Notes: generated by a model not told the origin, from the sequence alone. A stretch of 64,000 nucleotides of DNA from VAXT01 sp035318925 (GCA_035318925.1 DATHDS010000012.1:62001-126000), one strand, 5' to 3'. Positions 32,757 to 41,778 are shown, counted from the stretch's first letter. A program made the numbers and translations.

Positions 32757-33865
32757 GCGTCGGCCTGTACGGCGCCTATGGCGGCTGCTACGTCCCGGAG
32801 ACTCTCATTCCAGCCCTGGACGAACTGGCCATGGCCTGGGACCAGGTCCGGGGACATGGCCCGTTTCGCGACGAGCTCGACGGCTTGCTCAAGACCTATG
32901 CCGGGCGGCCAACGCCTCTCACTTTGGCCGAGCGCTTCGCGCCCGGGAAACGGCTCTACCTCAAGCGCGAGGACCTCCTGCACACGGGCGCGCACAAGCT
33001 CAACAACGCGCTCGGCCAGGGGCTGCTCGCCAGGCGGCTCGGGAAGCGGCGGATCGTCGCCGAGACGGGAGCGGGCCAGCACGGCGTCGCGGTCGCGACC
33101 GTCTGCGCGCGCTTCGGCCTCGACTGTGTCGTGCACATGGGCGCCGAGGACATGCGCCGCCAGCGCCCGAACGTCGAGCGCATGCGTCTGCTCGGCGCCG
33201 AGGTCAAGCCCGTCGAGTTCGGCACGCAGACGCTGAAGGAGGCGACGAGCGAGGCCGTCCGCGACTGGCTCGCGACCGTCGAGTCGAGCTACTACCTGAT
33301 CGGCTCCTGCGTCGGGCCTCACCCTTACCCCAAGCTCGTGGCCGCGCTCCAGGCCGTGATCGGGAGCGAGGCGCGCGCGCAGATCCTCGAGGCCGAGGGA
33401 CGGCTTCCCGAGGTCGCGATCGCCTGCGTCGGCGGCGGCTCGAATGCGATCGGGCTCTTCTCCGGCTTCGTGGACGACGACGTACGGCTCCTCGGCGTCG
33501 AGGCCGAGGGCGCAGCGAGCCTCGTACGGGGACGGCCCGGAGTGCTGCACGGCGCGCGCTCGTCCCTGCTCGCCGACGAGGACGGACAGGTGCTCGACGC
33601 CCATTCGTTGGCCCCCGGGCTCGACTATCCCGGCGTCGGCCCGGAGCACGCGTTCCTCCGCGACAGCGGGCGGGCCGAGTACTTCTCGGTCGACGACGCC
33701 GATGCGCTCGAGGCCTTCCGCCGGTTGGCCCGCACCGAAGGGATCATCCCGGCCCTCGAGCCCGCCCACGCGCTCGCGCATGTGGCGAACCTCGATGCCG
33801 AGCTCGTCGTCCTCTGCCTCTCCGGCCGGGGTGACAAGGATCTCGCCGAGGTCGTGGGCCTGTGA
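32753..33865 (+). CDS. trpB: Tryptophan synthase beta chain
   Basis: 370 aa. PLP lysine in HTGAHKLNNALGQ, AETGAGQHGVA, and the phosphate loop GGGSNAIGLF. Condenses indole and serine. GTG start with a GTGA overlap to trpCF. Slightly short at the N-terminus (starts near YGGCYVPETL). Confidence 0.95.
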   Translation: MSVGLYGAYGGCYVPETLIPALDELAMAWDQVRGHGPFRDELDGLLKTYAGRPTPLTLAERFAPGKRLYLKREDLLHTGAHKLNNALGQGLLARRLGKRRIVAETGAGQHGVAVATVCARFGLDCVVHMGAEDMRRQRPNVERMRLLGAEVKPVEFGTQTLKEATSEAVRDWLATVESSYYLIGSCVGPHPYPKLVAALQAVIGSEARAQILEAEGRLPEVAIACVGGGSNAIGLFSGFVDDDVRLLGVEAEGAASLVRGRPGVLHGARSSLLADEDGQVLDAHSLAPGLDYPGVGPEHAFLRDSGRAEYFSVDDADALEAFRRLARTEGIIPALEPAHALAHVANLDAELVVLCLSGRGDKDLAEVVGL

Positions 33866-34578
33866 AGCGACTCGTCATCTATCTGATGAGTGGCGCCGAG
33901 ACGCCCGAGCTCGCCGAGGCCGCCGTCGAGGGCGGCGCCGATCTGATCGAGCTCGGCTTTCCCTTCTCGGACCCGCTCGCCGACGGGCCCGTCATCCGCC
34001 GGGCCGCGGAGCGCGCGCTCGCTGCGGGCATGCGAACGGCAGCCTGCCTCGAGTGCCTCGCGGCCGTGCGTGAGCGGGTGGACGTCCCGCTCGTTCCGAT
34101 GACCTACGCCTCGCTCCTCGAGGCCTACGGCTACGAGCGGTTCGCCGACGACGCACGGGCTGCGGGCGCGGCGAGGCTGATCGTCGCCGACCTCCCCGCC
34201 GGCGAGCGGCCGGACCTCCACCGAGTCCAGCTCGTAGCACCGACTTCCACCGACGAGCGGCTGCGCCTGGCCGTCGAGCACACCGACGGCTGGCTCTACC
34301 TCGTCACGCTCACCGGGACGACCGGGGCCCGCGATCGCCTCTCCCCCGAGCTCGCGGGCCTCGTCTCCCGGGCCAGAGCCGTCACCGGCCTCCCGCTCTA
34401 CGCCGGCTTCGGGATCTCGACCCCGGAGCAGGCGCGCGCAGCAGCAGAGTTGGCCGATGGGATCGTGGTCGGATCGCGCGCAATCGAGGTCGCCGAGGCA
34501 GGCCCGCGGGCACTCCGCGACTACGTCGCCTCGCTGAGGGCCGCGATCGATGCCGCCGTGCCCGCGATAATCGGTTGA
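33862..34578 (+). CDS. trpA: Tryptophan synthase alpha chain
   Basis: 238 aa. Catalytic Glu in LIELGFPFSDPLADGPVI, Asp in VADLP, and GFGISTPEQ. Splits indole-glycerol phosphate for TrpB. Short of the usual ~265 aa, mainly at the N-terminus before the first strand. GTGA overlap with trpB, TGATG overlap with trpS. Confidence 0.94.
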   Translation: MKRLVIYLMSGAETPELAEAAVEGGADLIELGFPFSDPLADGPVIRRAAERALAAGMRTAACLECLAAVRERVDVPLVPMTYASLLEAYGYERFADDARAAGAARLIVADLPAGERPDLHRVQLVAPTSTDERLRLAVEHTDGWLYLVTLTGTTGARDRLSPELAGLVSRARAVTGLPLYAGFGISTPEQARAAAELADGIVVGSRAIEVAEAGPRALRDYVASLRAAIDAAVPAIIG

Positions 34579-35561
34579 TGCGCATCTTCTCGGGCATCAA
34601 GCCCTCCGGCGACGCAACGTTCGGCAACTACAGCGGGGGCTTCCGCCAGTACGCGCTGACCCAGGAGCAGGGCGACGCGTTTTTCTGCATCGTCGACCTG
34701 CACGCGATCACGGTCGAGCACGACCCCGAGGAGTTGCGCTCGCGCTCGCTCGACCTCGCTGCGATGCTCTTCGCGACCGGGCTCGACCCCGATCGCTCGA
34801 CCGTCTTCGTCCAGAGTCATGTCCAGGCCCACGCCGAGGCCGCCTGGCTGCTGTCCGCGGTCACGAGCTACGGGCAGCTCGGGCGGATGACGCAGTTCAA
34901 GGAAAAAGGCGAGCGGCGCGACTTCGTCTCCGCAGCGCTCTTCAACTACCCGATCCTGATGGCTGGCGACATCCTGCTCTACGAGGCCGACGCGGTCCCG
35001 ATCGGAGACGACCAGCGCCAGCACCTCGAGCTTGCCCGCGACATCGCGGAACGCTTCAACACGCGCTTTGGCCCCACGTTCAAGGTGCCCGAAGGCATCT
35101 TCCCCGAGATCGGGGCGCGGATCATGGACCTCCAGGAGCCGACCGAGAAGATGGGCAAGACGGACTCGAGCGAGTCGGGGACGGTGCTGCTCCTCGACCC
35201 GCCCGACGTCGTGCGGAAGAAGTTCAAGACGGCGGTCACCGACTCGGGGACCGAGGTCCGTCACGATCGCGACGAGAAGCCCGGCGTCTCGAACCTGATC
35301 GAGATCATGGCCGTCGCCAGCGACCGCTCGATCGCGGACGTCGAGACGCAGTTCGACGGGCAGGGCTACGGCGCGTTCAAGGAGGGCGTCGCCGAGGCCG
35401 TCGTCGAGCTGATCTCCCCGATCCAGCAGCGCTACGAGGCCCTGCGTGCGGACGAGGGCGAGCTTCGGCGGCTCCTGGGCCAGGGCGCCGAGAAGGCGCG
35501 CGCGACGAGCGCTCCGCAGCTCGAGGCCATGTACGAGCGCATGGGCTTTGTCCGGCCGTAG
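34578..35561 (+). CDS. trpS: Tryptophanyl-tRNA synthetase
   Basis: 327 aa class I synthetase. PSGDATFGNYSGG stands in for the HIGH region, with the specificity segment GDILLYEADAVPIGDDQ and signature KMGKT in place of KMSKS. The ATG overlaps the trpA stop by one base, so trpS is the last trp-operon gene. Its expression would therefore also answer to the attenuator that senses charged tRNA-Trp. Confidence 0.94.
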   Translation: MRIFSGIKPSGDATFGNYSGGFRQYALTQEQGDAFFCIVDLHAITVEHDPEELRSRSLDLAAMLFATGLDPDRSTVFVQSHVQAHAEAAWLLSAVTSYGQLGRMTQFKEKGERRDFVSAALFNYPILMAGDILLYEADAVPIGDDQRQHLELARDIAERFNTRFGPTFKVPEGIFPEIGARIMDLQEPTEKMGKTDSSESGTVLLLDPPDVVRKKFKTAVTDSGTEVRHDRDEKPGVSNLIEIMAVASDRSIADVETQFDGQGYGAFKEGVAEAVVELISPIQQRYEALRADEGELRRLLGQGAEKARATSAPQLEAMYERMGFVRP

Positions 35562-36612
35562 CGGCCGCACGTACGGGATATTCGCCGCGATCCTCGCGGT
35601 CTGCATCGTCACCGGCGTCCTCCATTTCGCGGACGCCGAACCGGTCGCCGTCTTCCTGCTCGCGGCGGCGTCACTCGCAGGGCTCGCGTGGGCGATCGGC
35701 GTCGCGACGGAGGCGGTGGGCTCGCGTTTCGGCCCTGGTCTGACCGGCCTTCTGCAATCCACGCTCGGCAATCTCCCCGAGCTCTTCGTCGTCCTCTTCG
35801 CCCTGTCCGCCGGAGAGATCGTCGTCGCGCAGACCTCGATCCTCGGCTCGCTGTTCGCGAACGCGCTCCTGGTGCTCGGCCTGGCGATCGTTGCCGGCTC
35901 GTTCTCGGCTACGGACGGCGTCATGCGTTTCCGGAGCAAGCTGCCGAACGACACGGCGACGCTGCTTCTGCTCGCCGTCTTCATCATCGTCCTGCTCGGC
36001 CTCTCGAACACGGTCGGCGACCGCGCGAGCAAGCACGCGGTCGAGATCTCGGCCGTCGGTGCTGTCTGCCTGCTCGTCGTGTATGCGTTCTGGCTCTGGG
36101 GTTATCTACGCGGTGATCAGCAGGAGCCCGCGCTCGAAGAGGGCGCGCACGCGCCGTTCTCATTCCGAACCGGGATCGCGGTGCTCGCAGTGGCAGGAGT
36201 CGGCGCCGCGCTCGTCTCGGACTGGTTCGTCGCCGCCCTCGACCCGGCAGTAAAGGCGCTCGGCATTTCGAAGGCGTTCACCGGCCTCGTCATCGTTGCC
36301 ATCGCAGGCAACGCAGTCGAGAACCTCGTCGGCATCACGCTCGCGGCCAAGGGCCGCTCCGACCTTGCGATCTCCGTCATCAAGAACTCGGTTGCGCAGA
36401 TCGCGGTGTTCCTCTTTCCAGCGCTCGTGCTGCTGTCTCTCTTCTTCGAGAACAGGCTGACGTTCGTCCTCGCACCGGTGTATATCGGCGCCCTGGCGGT
36501 GACGGCGATCGCGGTCTGGCAGATCACGGGCGACGGCGAGGCGGTTGCGTTCGAGGGCTGGGCGCTCGTGGCGATCTACATCGTGCTCGCGGTGCTCACG
36601 TTCTACGAGTGA
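35548..36612 (+). CDS. Ca2+/H+ exchanger (CaCA family, Cax-like)
   Basis: 354 aa, about 11 hydrophobic helices. The two inverted-repeat signatures are visible: GNLPELFVVLFAL in the first half and AGNAVENLVGITLAAKGRSD in the second, with acidic residues in each repeat. Exports calcium in exchange for protons. TTG 35548 is the likely start, overlapping trpS by 14 bp, with weak SD support. Overlaps the convergent pseudouridine synthase gene by 17 bp. Confidence 0.87.
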   Translation: MSGRSGRTYGIFAAILAVCIVTGVLHFADAEPVAVFLLAAASLAGLAWAIGVATEAVGSRFGPGLTGLLQSTLGNLPELFVVLFALSAGEIVVAQTSILGSLFANALLVLGLAIVAGSFSATDGVMRFRSKLPNDTATLLLLAVFIIVLLGLSNTVGDRASKHAVEISAVGAVCLLVVYAFWLWGYLRGDQQEPALEEGAHAPFSFRTGIAVLAVAGVGAALVSDWFVAALDPAVKALGISKAFTGLVIVAIAGNAVENLVGITLAAKGRSDLAISVIKNSVAQIAVFLFPALVLLSLFFENRLTFVLAPVYIGALAVTAIAVWQITGDGEAVAFEGWALVAIYIVLAVLTFYE

Positions 36613-37291
36613 GCTCTCGCAGGGCGGCCACCTCGGCGGCTGTGAGCTCGCGCCACGCGCCTGGCTGGAGGCCCTGGACGGTGAGCCCCGCGTAGCTGCT
36701 GCGGTGGAGCCTTACGACCGGGTGGCCGACCGCCTCGAGCATTCGCTTCACCTGGTGCTTACGGCCCTCGTGGATCGTGAGCTCGATCGAGGAAGGGCGG
36801 AGGCGGCGCACGCGGGCGGGCGCGGTCGGGCCGTCGTCGAGCTCGACCCCCGCGGCCAACTCGGCAAGCGCTTTGTCCGACGGTTTGCCCTCGACCTCGG
36901 CCTCGTAGACCTTGTCCACCTCATAGCGCGGGTGCGCGAGCCGGTGCGCGAGCTCGCCGTCGTTCGTGAGCAGGAGCGCACCGGTCGTGTCCGCGTCGAG
37001 TCGCCCGACCGGGAGGACACGCGCCTCGTGCCGGACGAGCCCGACCACGGTCGGCCGCCCGTGCGGATCGCGCGCGGTGGTGACGACCCCGGCGGGCTTG
37101 TGGAGCAACACGTAGGCGAGCTGCTGTGGCACGAGCAAGCGGCCGTCGAGGTCGACGACGTCCCCCTCCTCGACGAACGTGTTCAGCTCGCCGCGGACGC
37201 CGTTCACGCGCACGCGCCCCGTCTTGATCAGCTCGTCCGCCCCACGCCGTGAGGCAACGCCGGTTCGAGCCAGGTAGGCGTTCAGCCGCAT
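36596..37291 (-). CDS. 23S rRNA pseudouridine synthase, RluB/RsuA family
   Basis: 231 aa. N-terminal S4 RNA-binding domain (MRLNAYLARTGVASRRGADELI) and catalytic segment GRLDADTTGALLLTNDG, whose first Asp is the nucleophile. HEGRKHQVKRML follows. Lies after scpA-scpB on the same strand, as in many Gram-positive genomes. Confidence 0.92.
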   Translation of the reverse strand: MRLNAYLARTGVASRRGADELIKTGRVRVNGVRGELNTFVEEGDVVDLDGRLLVPQQLAYVLLHKPAGVVTTARDPHGRPTVVGLVRHEARVLPVGRLDADTTGALLLTNDGELAHRLAHPRYEVDKVYEAEVEGKPSDKALAELAAGVELDDGPTAPARVRRLRPSSIELTIHEGRKHQVKRMLEAVGHPVVRLHRSSYAGLTVQGLQPGAWRELTAAEVAALRELTRRT

Positions 37292-37386
37292 CCCGGGATT
37301 CTCACTCTTGTCACGGTCCCGTCACCCACGCGTGCGGACTTCCCCGATACGATCGAGTCGGGGAGGAGGTCGTGGGTACCGGTGGC

Positions 37387-37420
37387 GCCGGGCTCAGGCG
37401 GCCGGTGCCGGGCTCAGGCG
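37387..37420. repeat. Short tandem repeat at the scpB 3' end
   Basis: Two copies of GCCGGGCTCAGGCG, 20 bp apart (37387-37400 and 37407-37420). The second copy contains the scpB stop codon. Probably local slippage; no function seen. Confidence 0.5.
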
Positions 37421-38010
37421 GGGCGGCGCTCGACGAGGGATTCGAGGCGCCCGCGGAGCTCTTCCTCGTCGCCGCCGAGATCCTCGAGTCGCGGTAGTGC
37501 CGCCAGGCTCTCGAGGCCGAACACGCGCTCGAAGAGCGGCGTCACCCGATAGCGGACGGCGCCTAAAGCCTCCCGGCCCGCCTCGGCGATCAACCCACGC
37601 TCGGCGAGCCCCGCGACGACAGAATCGACGGCAACGCCCCGCCAGCGTGCGATCTCCGGCCGCGAGCACGGGCCCATGTACGCGATGACGGCCAGCGTCT
37701 CGAGCGCCGCCTGGGAGAGGTTCCGCTCCACCGGGCGCTCGAACAGGCGGCCGCACGCCTCGGCCGCGTCGCGGGACGCGCGAAACGCCCATCCGCCCGC
37801 GACCTGCTCGAGCACGATTCCGCTGCGCCCTTCGCGATAGCGATCGCCCAGCAGTCCGAGCGCGGTCTCGACCCGTTCGGCCTCGTCTCCGGCCGCCTCG
37901 GTCAACTCGTCCACGGTCAGCGGCTGCGAAGCGACGACCAGAAGCGCCTCGATCGTCCGCGCGAGCGCATCGACCGGGTTGGCCGCGATCAGGCGGAGCG
38001 GGCGCTCCAC
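37414..38010 (-). CDS. scpB: Segregation and condensation protein B
   Basis: 198 aa. Two winged-helix domains; EALLVVASQPLTVDELTEA, QAALETLAVIAYMGPCSRPEIARWRGV and the second-domain ALGAVRYRVTPLFERVFGL are characteristic. Binds ScpA to form the kleisin complex of SMC. GTG 38010 overlaps scpA by 22 bp. Confidence 0.92.
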   Translation of the reverse strand: MERPLRLIAANPVDALARTIEALLVVASQPLTVDELTEAAGDEAERVETALGLLGDRYREGRSGIVLEQVAGGWAFRASRDAAEACGRLFERPVERNLSQAALETLAVIAYMGPCSRPEIARWRGVAVDSVVAGLAERGLIAEAGREALGAVRYRVTPLFERVFGLESLAALPRLEDLGGDEEELRGRLESLVERRPA

Positions 38011-38747
38011 GCTTCCACCTCCTCGACCTGCTCGGCCGCCACGCGCGCGACCCTGATCGGCGCGAACGGCGCCGCCTGCTCGAGCGCGACCTCGCCCACC
38101 CGCCGCAGCTCGAGCAGCGCGAGAAACGCAACCGCCTGCTCGATCCGCGAAAGCCCGGCCACCTCGTGGTCGAAGTCGAACCGCTGCCGTCGGCCGAGCA
38201 CGGAGCGAAACCGCTCGAGGAACTGCGACACGGGCGGAAAACGAAGCTCGAGATGGGCGAGCGAGACCTCCGGGGGCTCCGCGGTGAGCACGCGCAGCGC
38301 TGCCGCGAGCGCCTCGGGATCCTGCTGGGCGAGCCGCCGCTCGCCTCGTGGCGCAAGCGGAGCCGGCCCGAGCCGGAAGAACCGGTCGCGCTCGCCGGCC
38401 AGCCGCTCCGCGAGCCATTCGGCCGCGCCCTTGATCCGCCGGTACTCCTCGAGCCGGCGCGCCAGTTCCTCGGCGGCCTCGGACGGCTCGAGATCCTCGA
38501 GCTCGGCCTCCCCTGCGAAGAGGCCACGCGCCTTCAGCTCGAGCAGCGCCGACACGAGCACGAGGAACTCCCCGCACGCGTCGAGATCGAGCTCTTCCCG
38601 TTCCGCAAGCCGCTCGATGAAGGCGAGCACGATCCCCGCGACGTCGACCTCGACCAAAGGCAGCTCGTCCCTCAGGACGAGGGTGAGTAGCAGGTCGAAT
38701 GGGCCCTCGAACGCGTCGAGGTCGAGCTCGAGCTCCCGGACGCTCAT
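37989..38747 (-). CDS. scpA: Segregation and condensation protein A (kleisin)
   Basis: 252 aa. N-terminal FEGPFDLLLTLVLRDELPLVEVDVAGI and a C-terminal winged helix (AVAFLALLELRRVGEVALEQ) that contacts the SMC head. Bridges the SMC dimer in chromosome compaction. Followed by scpB and the pseudouridine synthase gene; lgt is 11 bp upstream. Confidence 0.93.
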   Translation of the reverse strand: MSVRELELDLDAFEGPFDLLLTLVLRDELPLVEVDVAGIVLAFIERLAEREELDLDACGEFLVLVSALLELKARGLFAGEAELEDLEPSEAAEELARRLEEYRRIKGAAEWLAERLAGERDRFFRLGPAPLAPRGERRLAQQDPEALAAALRVLTAEPPEVSLAHLELRFPPVSQFLERFRSVLGRRQRFDFDHEVAGLSRIEQAVAFLALLELRRVGEVALEQAAPFAPIRVARVAAEQVEEVEAWSARSA

Positions 38748-38758
38748 TGGCTCAGAAC

Positions 38759-39664
38759 CTAACGAGAGGGCCGGACGCGCCGACCCTTCGGGATCGACAT
38801 CCGTGGCCCCTTACGCGGCTCCCCGTCCCCACTCGGCTGCCTGCGCGGCCACGTACCGCCGAAGAACTGCCACCAGATGAAGAACGCAGTCGAGCACGCG
38901 AAGACGATGATCGAGACCCACGCGTTCAACCGCAAGCCGCCGAACTCGTGCGCGGGATCGATCCGCAGCAGCTCCTCGAAGAAGCGACCGAACGTGTAGA
39001 ACGAGACGTAGAGCGCGAAGAGCGCCGGCGCACGGATCCGGAAGCGCCAGTCGATCAGCAGGAGCAGACCGACCATCGACACGTCGTAGATCAGCTCGTA
39101 GAGGAACGTCGGATGGAAGGTGCTATGACCCTCGTACCCCGGGACACGGTGCTGGGGGTCGATCTCCAGCCCCCACGGCCGGTCCGTCGGCTTCCCGTAC
39201 AGCTCCTGATTGAACCAGTTGCCGATCCGGCCGATCCCCTGCGCGAGCAGCAGCCCGGGGGCCGCCGCATCCGCGAACTCCCGCACGCTGCGACCCGAGC
39301 GCTTGACGACGATCGCGCCGGCAATCGAGCCGAAGAGGATTCCGCCCCAGACCCCGAGACCACCCTTCCAGACCTCGAAGATCCCCTTCCACTTCGGGTC
39401 GGGCACCTCGCTCCAACTCGTGACGTCGTGGTAGAGGCGCGCGCCGACGATGCCGGCCGCAACGCCCCAGACCGCGACTCGCAGCACGAGATCCCAATCG
39501 CCGCCCCGGCGCACGTACCGAATTCCCGTCAGCCCGACGCAGGCCGCGATCGCCAGCAGCAGCATCAGGCCATACATGTGCACGACGAACGGGCCGAGGT
39601 CGATCGTGCCGGTGTGTGGTGATGGGATCGAGGCGAGCACGGGCAGTGGATTCTGCCCGCCCAA
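38759..39664 (-). CDS. lgt: Prolipoprotein diacylglyceryl transferase
   Basis: 301 aa with about seven hydrophobic segments. GLGVWGGILFG, GRIGNWFNQELYGKPTDRPWG and the later FLYEL are family signatures. Adds diacylglycerol to lipobox cysteines, relevant to the lipoproteins at 11541 and 19786. TTG 39664 is used here; GTG 39640 (VLASIPSP) is also plausible. The C-terminus is basic. Confidence 0.93.
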   Translation of the reverse strand: MGGQNPLPVLASIPSPHTGTIDLGPFVVHMYGLMLLLAIAACVGLTGIRYVRRGGDWDLVLRVAVWGVAAGIVGARLYHDVTSWSEVPDPKWKGIFEVWKGGLGVWGGILFGSIAGAIVVKRSGRSVREFADAAAPGLLLAQGIGRIGNWFNQELYGKPTDRPWGLEIDPQHRVPGYEGHSTFHPTFLYELIYDVSMVGLLLLIDWRFRIRAPALFALYVSFYTFGRFFEELLRIDPAHEFGGLRLNAWVSIIVFACSTAFFIWWQFFGGTWPRRQPSGDGEPRKGPRMSIPKGRRVRPSR

Positions 39665-39676
39665 GCCCGAACCTGC

Positions 39677-39880
39677 CTAGAGCAAGATCTTCAGAGCCAG
39701 TTCGGGAGAACAGCCGCGCTCGAGGAGGCCGGTCGCAGAATGCAGGTCAACGTCGTGCCGCACTGCAAGCCGTCCTGCTTGTCGAGGGTGGAACCCTGCA
39801 CGCTCGAGCTCTTCCGCCCGCCACCGTTCGATCCGCTGGATCTCCGTCTCATCGATTACGTAAATGTCAGGCGCCGCCAC
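39677..39880 (-). CDS. Small conserved protein of unknown function
   Basis: 67 aa. Pattern IERWRAEELERAGF, then VRHDVDLHSATGLLERGCSPELALKILL, resembling a small actinobacterial family of unknown role; no catalytic motif. GTG 39880 has an AAAGGAA SD; an upstream in-frame ATG at 39964 is less likely. Lies 12 bp before lgt. The ~120 bp upstream is AT-richer than its surroundings and has a short CCCC-TCTAT-GGGG palindrome. Confidence 0.65.
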   Translation of the reverse strand: MAAPDIYVIDETEIQRIERWRAEELERAGFHPRQAGRLAVRHDVDLHSATGLLERGCSPELALKILL

Positions 39881-40001
39881 GCTGTTCCTTTCCGCCGCTT
39901 GTCCCCATATTCGGTCAGACGACAAAAGCGGATCTCCCCATAGAGGGGGATTTCGAGATTTCACAAAGTCTTTACCCGGTCGCTGAAGAGGCGCTGATCT
40001 A

Positions 40002-40694
40002 TTAATCGGCCGATCTGGCGATTCTGAGCGCCTCAGCCTTTGACAGCTCCCCCTCCAGCCGAAGCGTCACGTCGCCCTGCTGCCAGAGAAGGGTCTTGCC
40101 CGCAAGCCTGGTCGTGCTCTGGCGAATGCGGCCGTCGCGGCCCAGGAACGAGAAGACATGCGGCTCCTCGAGCCAGACTCCGCTCGAGCCGAGCTTGACC
40201 GGGTCGACCTTCGCGTCTGGCTCGATCAGCTTCTCGATGTAGGCCAGGCCGCGGAACTCGGTGAGGAGCAGGCGCACGCTCGCCGGCGTTCCCCAGAGGA
40301 GGCTGACCTTGCCGCCCGGGATCGCGGTGCCGACGTAGACGCGATCGGGCGCGTCGGTCGGGACGAGGAGCCACGGCGCCCGGCGGCGCGCCTCGGCGAG
40401 TGTGACCTGCCGACCGAGATCGAGATTGCCGACGACCGGGACCGGCGGCAGCTTCTCGACCCGCACGATGTGCACGCCGCTGAGCCCGAGCCAGTCGAGG
40501 ATCGCGGTTCGCGCCTGCGGAACCGCGAGCGCGGCGCCGATCGCGACGATGAGCACGGCGAGGGCGAGCGCGACCGGCCGGCGCCAGGAGCGCCGCTCGC
40601 CGAGCCGCCGCCGCACGGCCGGCGCGAGATTCGGGGTCGGCGGGAACTCGACCTGCCGGCCGAGCTCGGTGAGAACGGCGTCCAGCTCAGGCAT
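40002..40694 (-). CDS. Putative anti-sigma factor / membrane regulator
   Basis: 230 aa. Short cytoplasmic N-terminus, one membrane helix (VALALAVLIVAIGAALAV, ~47-64), then an extracytoplasmic domain. It overlaps the ECF sigma gene by 8 bp, the usual layout for a cognate anti-sigma. No zinc HxxxCxxC motif is seen, so it would be a non-ZAS type. The assignment rests on context and topology. Confidence 0.65.
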   Translation of the reverse strand: MPELDAVLTELGRQVEFPPTPNLAPAVRRRLGERRSWRRPVALALAVLIVAIGAALAVPQARTAILDWLGLSGVHIVRVEKLPPVPVVGNLDLGRQVTLAEARRRAPWLLVPTDAPDRVYVGTAIPGGKVSLLWGTPASVRLLLTEFRGLAYIEKLIEPDAKVDPVKLGSSGVWLEEPHVFSFLGRDGRIRQSTTRLAGKTLLWQQGDVTLRLEGELSKAEALRIARSAD

Positions 40695-41235
40695 AGCTCT
40701 CCCGCAGGTGGTCGAGCGCGCGCGAGGTGCGCGACTTGACCGTCCCGATCCGCAAGCCGAGCGCGGCTGCCGTCTCCTCTTCGGAGAGCTCCAGGAAGTA
40801 GCGGCACGCAATCACGAGCCGCTCCTCCTCCCGAAGTCCGTTGACCGCTGCGAACAGGCGCTGTTGTTCCTCGCCGGCGAGCAGAGCCCCCTCGGGGGAC
40901 GGAGCCGCGTCCCCCGAGGATCCTTCGGCGGCCGCGCGCAGGACGAGAGCGGCGCGACGGCCCGCCGCACGGCGTCGGTTTCGAGCCTCGTTGGCGACGA
41001 TCCTGAGGAGCCAGGGCCGAAAAGGCGACCCGCGGCGAAACCGTGCCAGTGCGCGATGGGCCTTGACGAACGCCTCCTGAGCGGCGTCCTCGGCCTCGGC
41101 GGCGCTTCCGGCCACGAGATACGCAGTCCGGAACGCGATCCCCTGATGTGCGCGCACGAGTTCCTCATAGGCGTCGTCGTCGCCCTGCTTCGCCCGCTCG
41201 ACGAGCTCTTCTTCTGTGGGTGGTCGGCTCACCAC
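40687..41235 (-). CDS. ECF-type RNA polymerase sigma factor
   Basis: 182 aa. Region 2 (AYEELVRAHQGIAFRTAYLVAGS, DAAQEAFVKAHRAL) and region 4 HTH (LSEEETAAALGLRIGTVKSRTSRALDHLR), joined by a short linker. Directs transcription of an extracytoplasmic-stress regulon. GTG 41235; the upstream GGAAC/GTG boxes suggest autoregulation. Paired with the downstream membrane protein. Confidence 0.92.
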   Translation of the reverse strand: MVSRPPTEEELVERAKQGDDDAYEELVRAHQGIAFRTAYLVAGSAAEAEDAAQEAFVKAHRALARFRRGSPFRPWLLRIVANEARNRRRAAGRRAALVLRAAAEGSSGDAAPSPEGALLAGEEQQRLFAAVNGLREEERLVIACRYFLELSEEETAAALGLRIGTVKSRTSRALDHLRESYA

Positions 41236-41243
41236 CGCTGTTC

Positions 41244-41270
41244 TTACACCGGGCGGGCGGGAATCGTTCC
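41244..41270 (-). promoter_or_regulatory. Candidate ECF-dependent promoter
   Basis: On the minus strand, GGAAC (41270-41266), a 16-bp spacer and GTGTAA (41249-41244), similar to the common ECF -35 GGAAC and -10 GT-type elements. It would start transcription a few bases before the sigma GTG. Confidence 0.5.
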
Positions 41271-41334
41271 AGCACAGCGCGGGGTCTCCGAAATTTCGCG
41301 ACTCGCTTCGCCGCTGAATGGGTAGGCTTGGGTC

Positions 41335-41646
41335 ATGTTCGCCAGAGTCGCACGCTACGAAGTCGAGCCGGAGCGGATGAACGAGGCGATCGAGGCATTC
41401 CGCGCGGCCCTGACGGATATCGAGGGCCTCGACGGGCTCAAAGGCGGTTCCGTGCTCACCGACGCGCAGGATGGGGTGATCATCTCGATGACCTGGTGGG
41501 AGAGCCGAACCGCGATGGATGACAGCGAAGTGCAGGCGTCAAAGCTCCGGCAGCAAGCCGCGAAGCAGGTCGACGGCACCGTCGTCTCCGTCCACTGCCT
41601 CGACGTTGTCGCCGAAATCGGCACCCAGGCGTCCACCCCCGCGTAA
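41335..41646 (+). CDS. ABM-like dimeric alpha/beta-barrel protein
   Basis: 103 aa. MFARVARYEVEPERMNEAIEAFRAAL and ISMTWWESRTAMDDSE show the antibiotic-biosynthesis-monooxygenase fold. Members are small oxygenases or haem-binding proteins; catalytic identity cannot be read. Divergent from the sigma gene, convergent with the DUF1326 gene. Confidence 0.75.
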   Translation: MFARVARYEVEPERMNEAIEAFRAALTDIEGLDGLKGGSVLTDAQDGVIISMTWWESRTAMDDSEVQASKLRQQAAKQVDGTVVSVHCLDVVAEIGTQASTPA

Positions 41647-41666
41647 GCCATTTCCAGCCCAGGCGA

Positions 41667-41762
41667 AGGGCCTGGTCCTGGACACGTGCCGTTTCGCCGT
41701 GGCCAGGGCCTGGCCCTGGACAGGCCGTTTGCGGACCTGGCTAGGGCCTGGCCCTGGACAGG
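41667..41762. repeat. Three 38-bp tandem repeats with palindromic core
   Basis: Copies of AGGGCCTGGYCCTGGACA start at 41667, 41705 and 41743, an exact 38-bp period. Copy 2 contains the perfect palindrome CCAGGGCC-T-GGCCCTGG (41703-41719). It fills the gap between convergent genes and may act as a bidirectional terminator. Confidence 0.75.
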
Positions 41763-41778
41763 TCGGAAAAGGCGCGGG

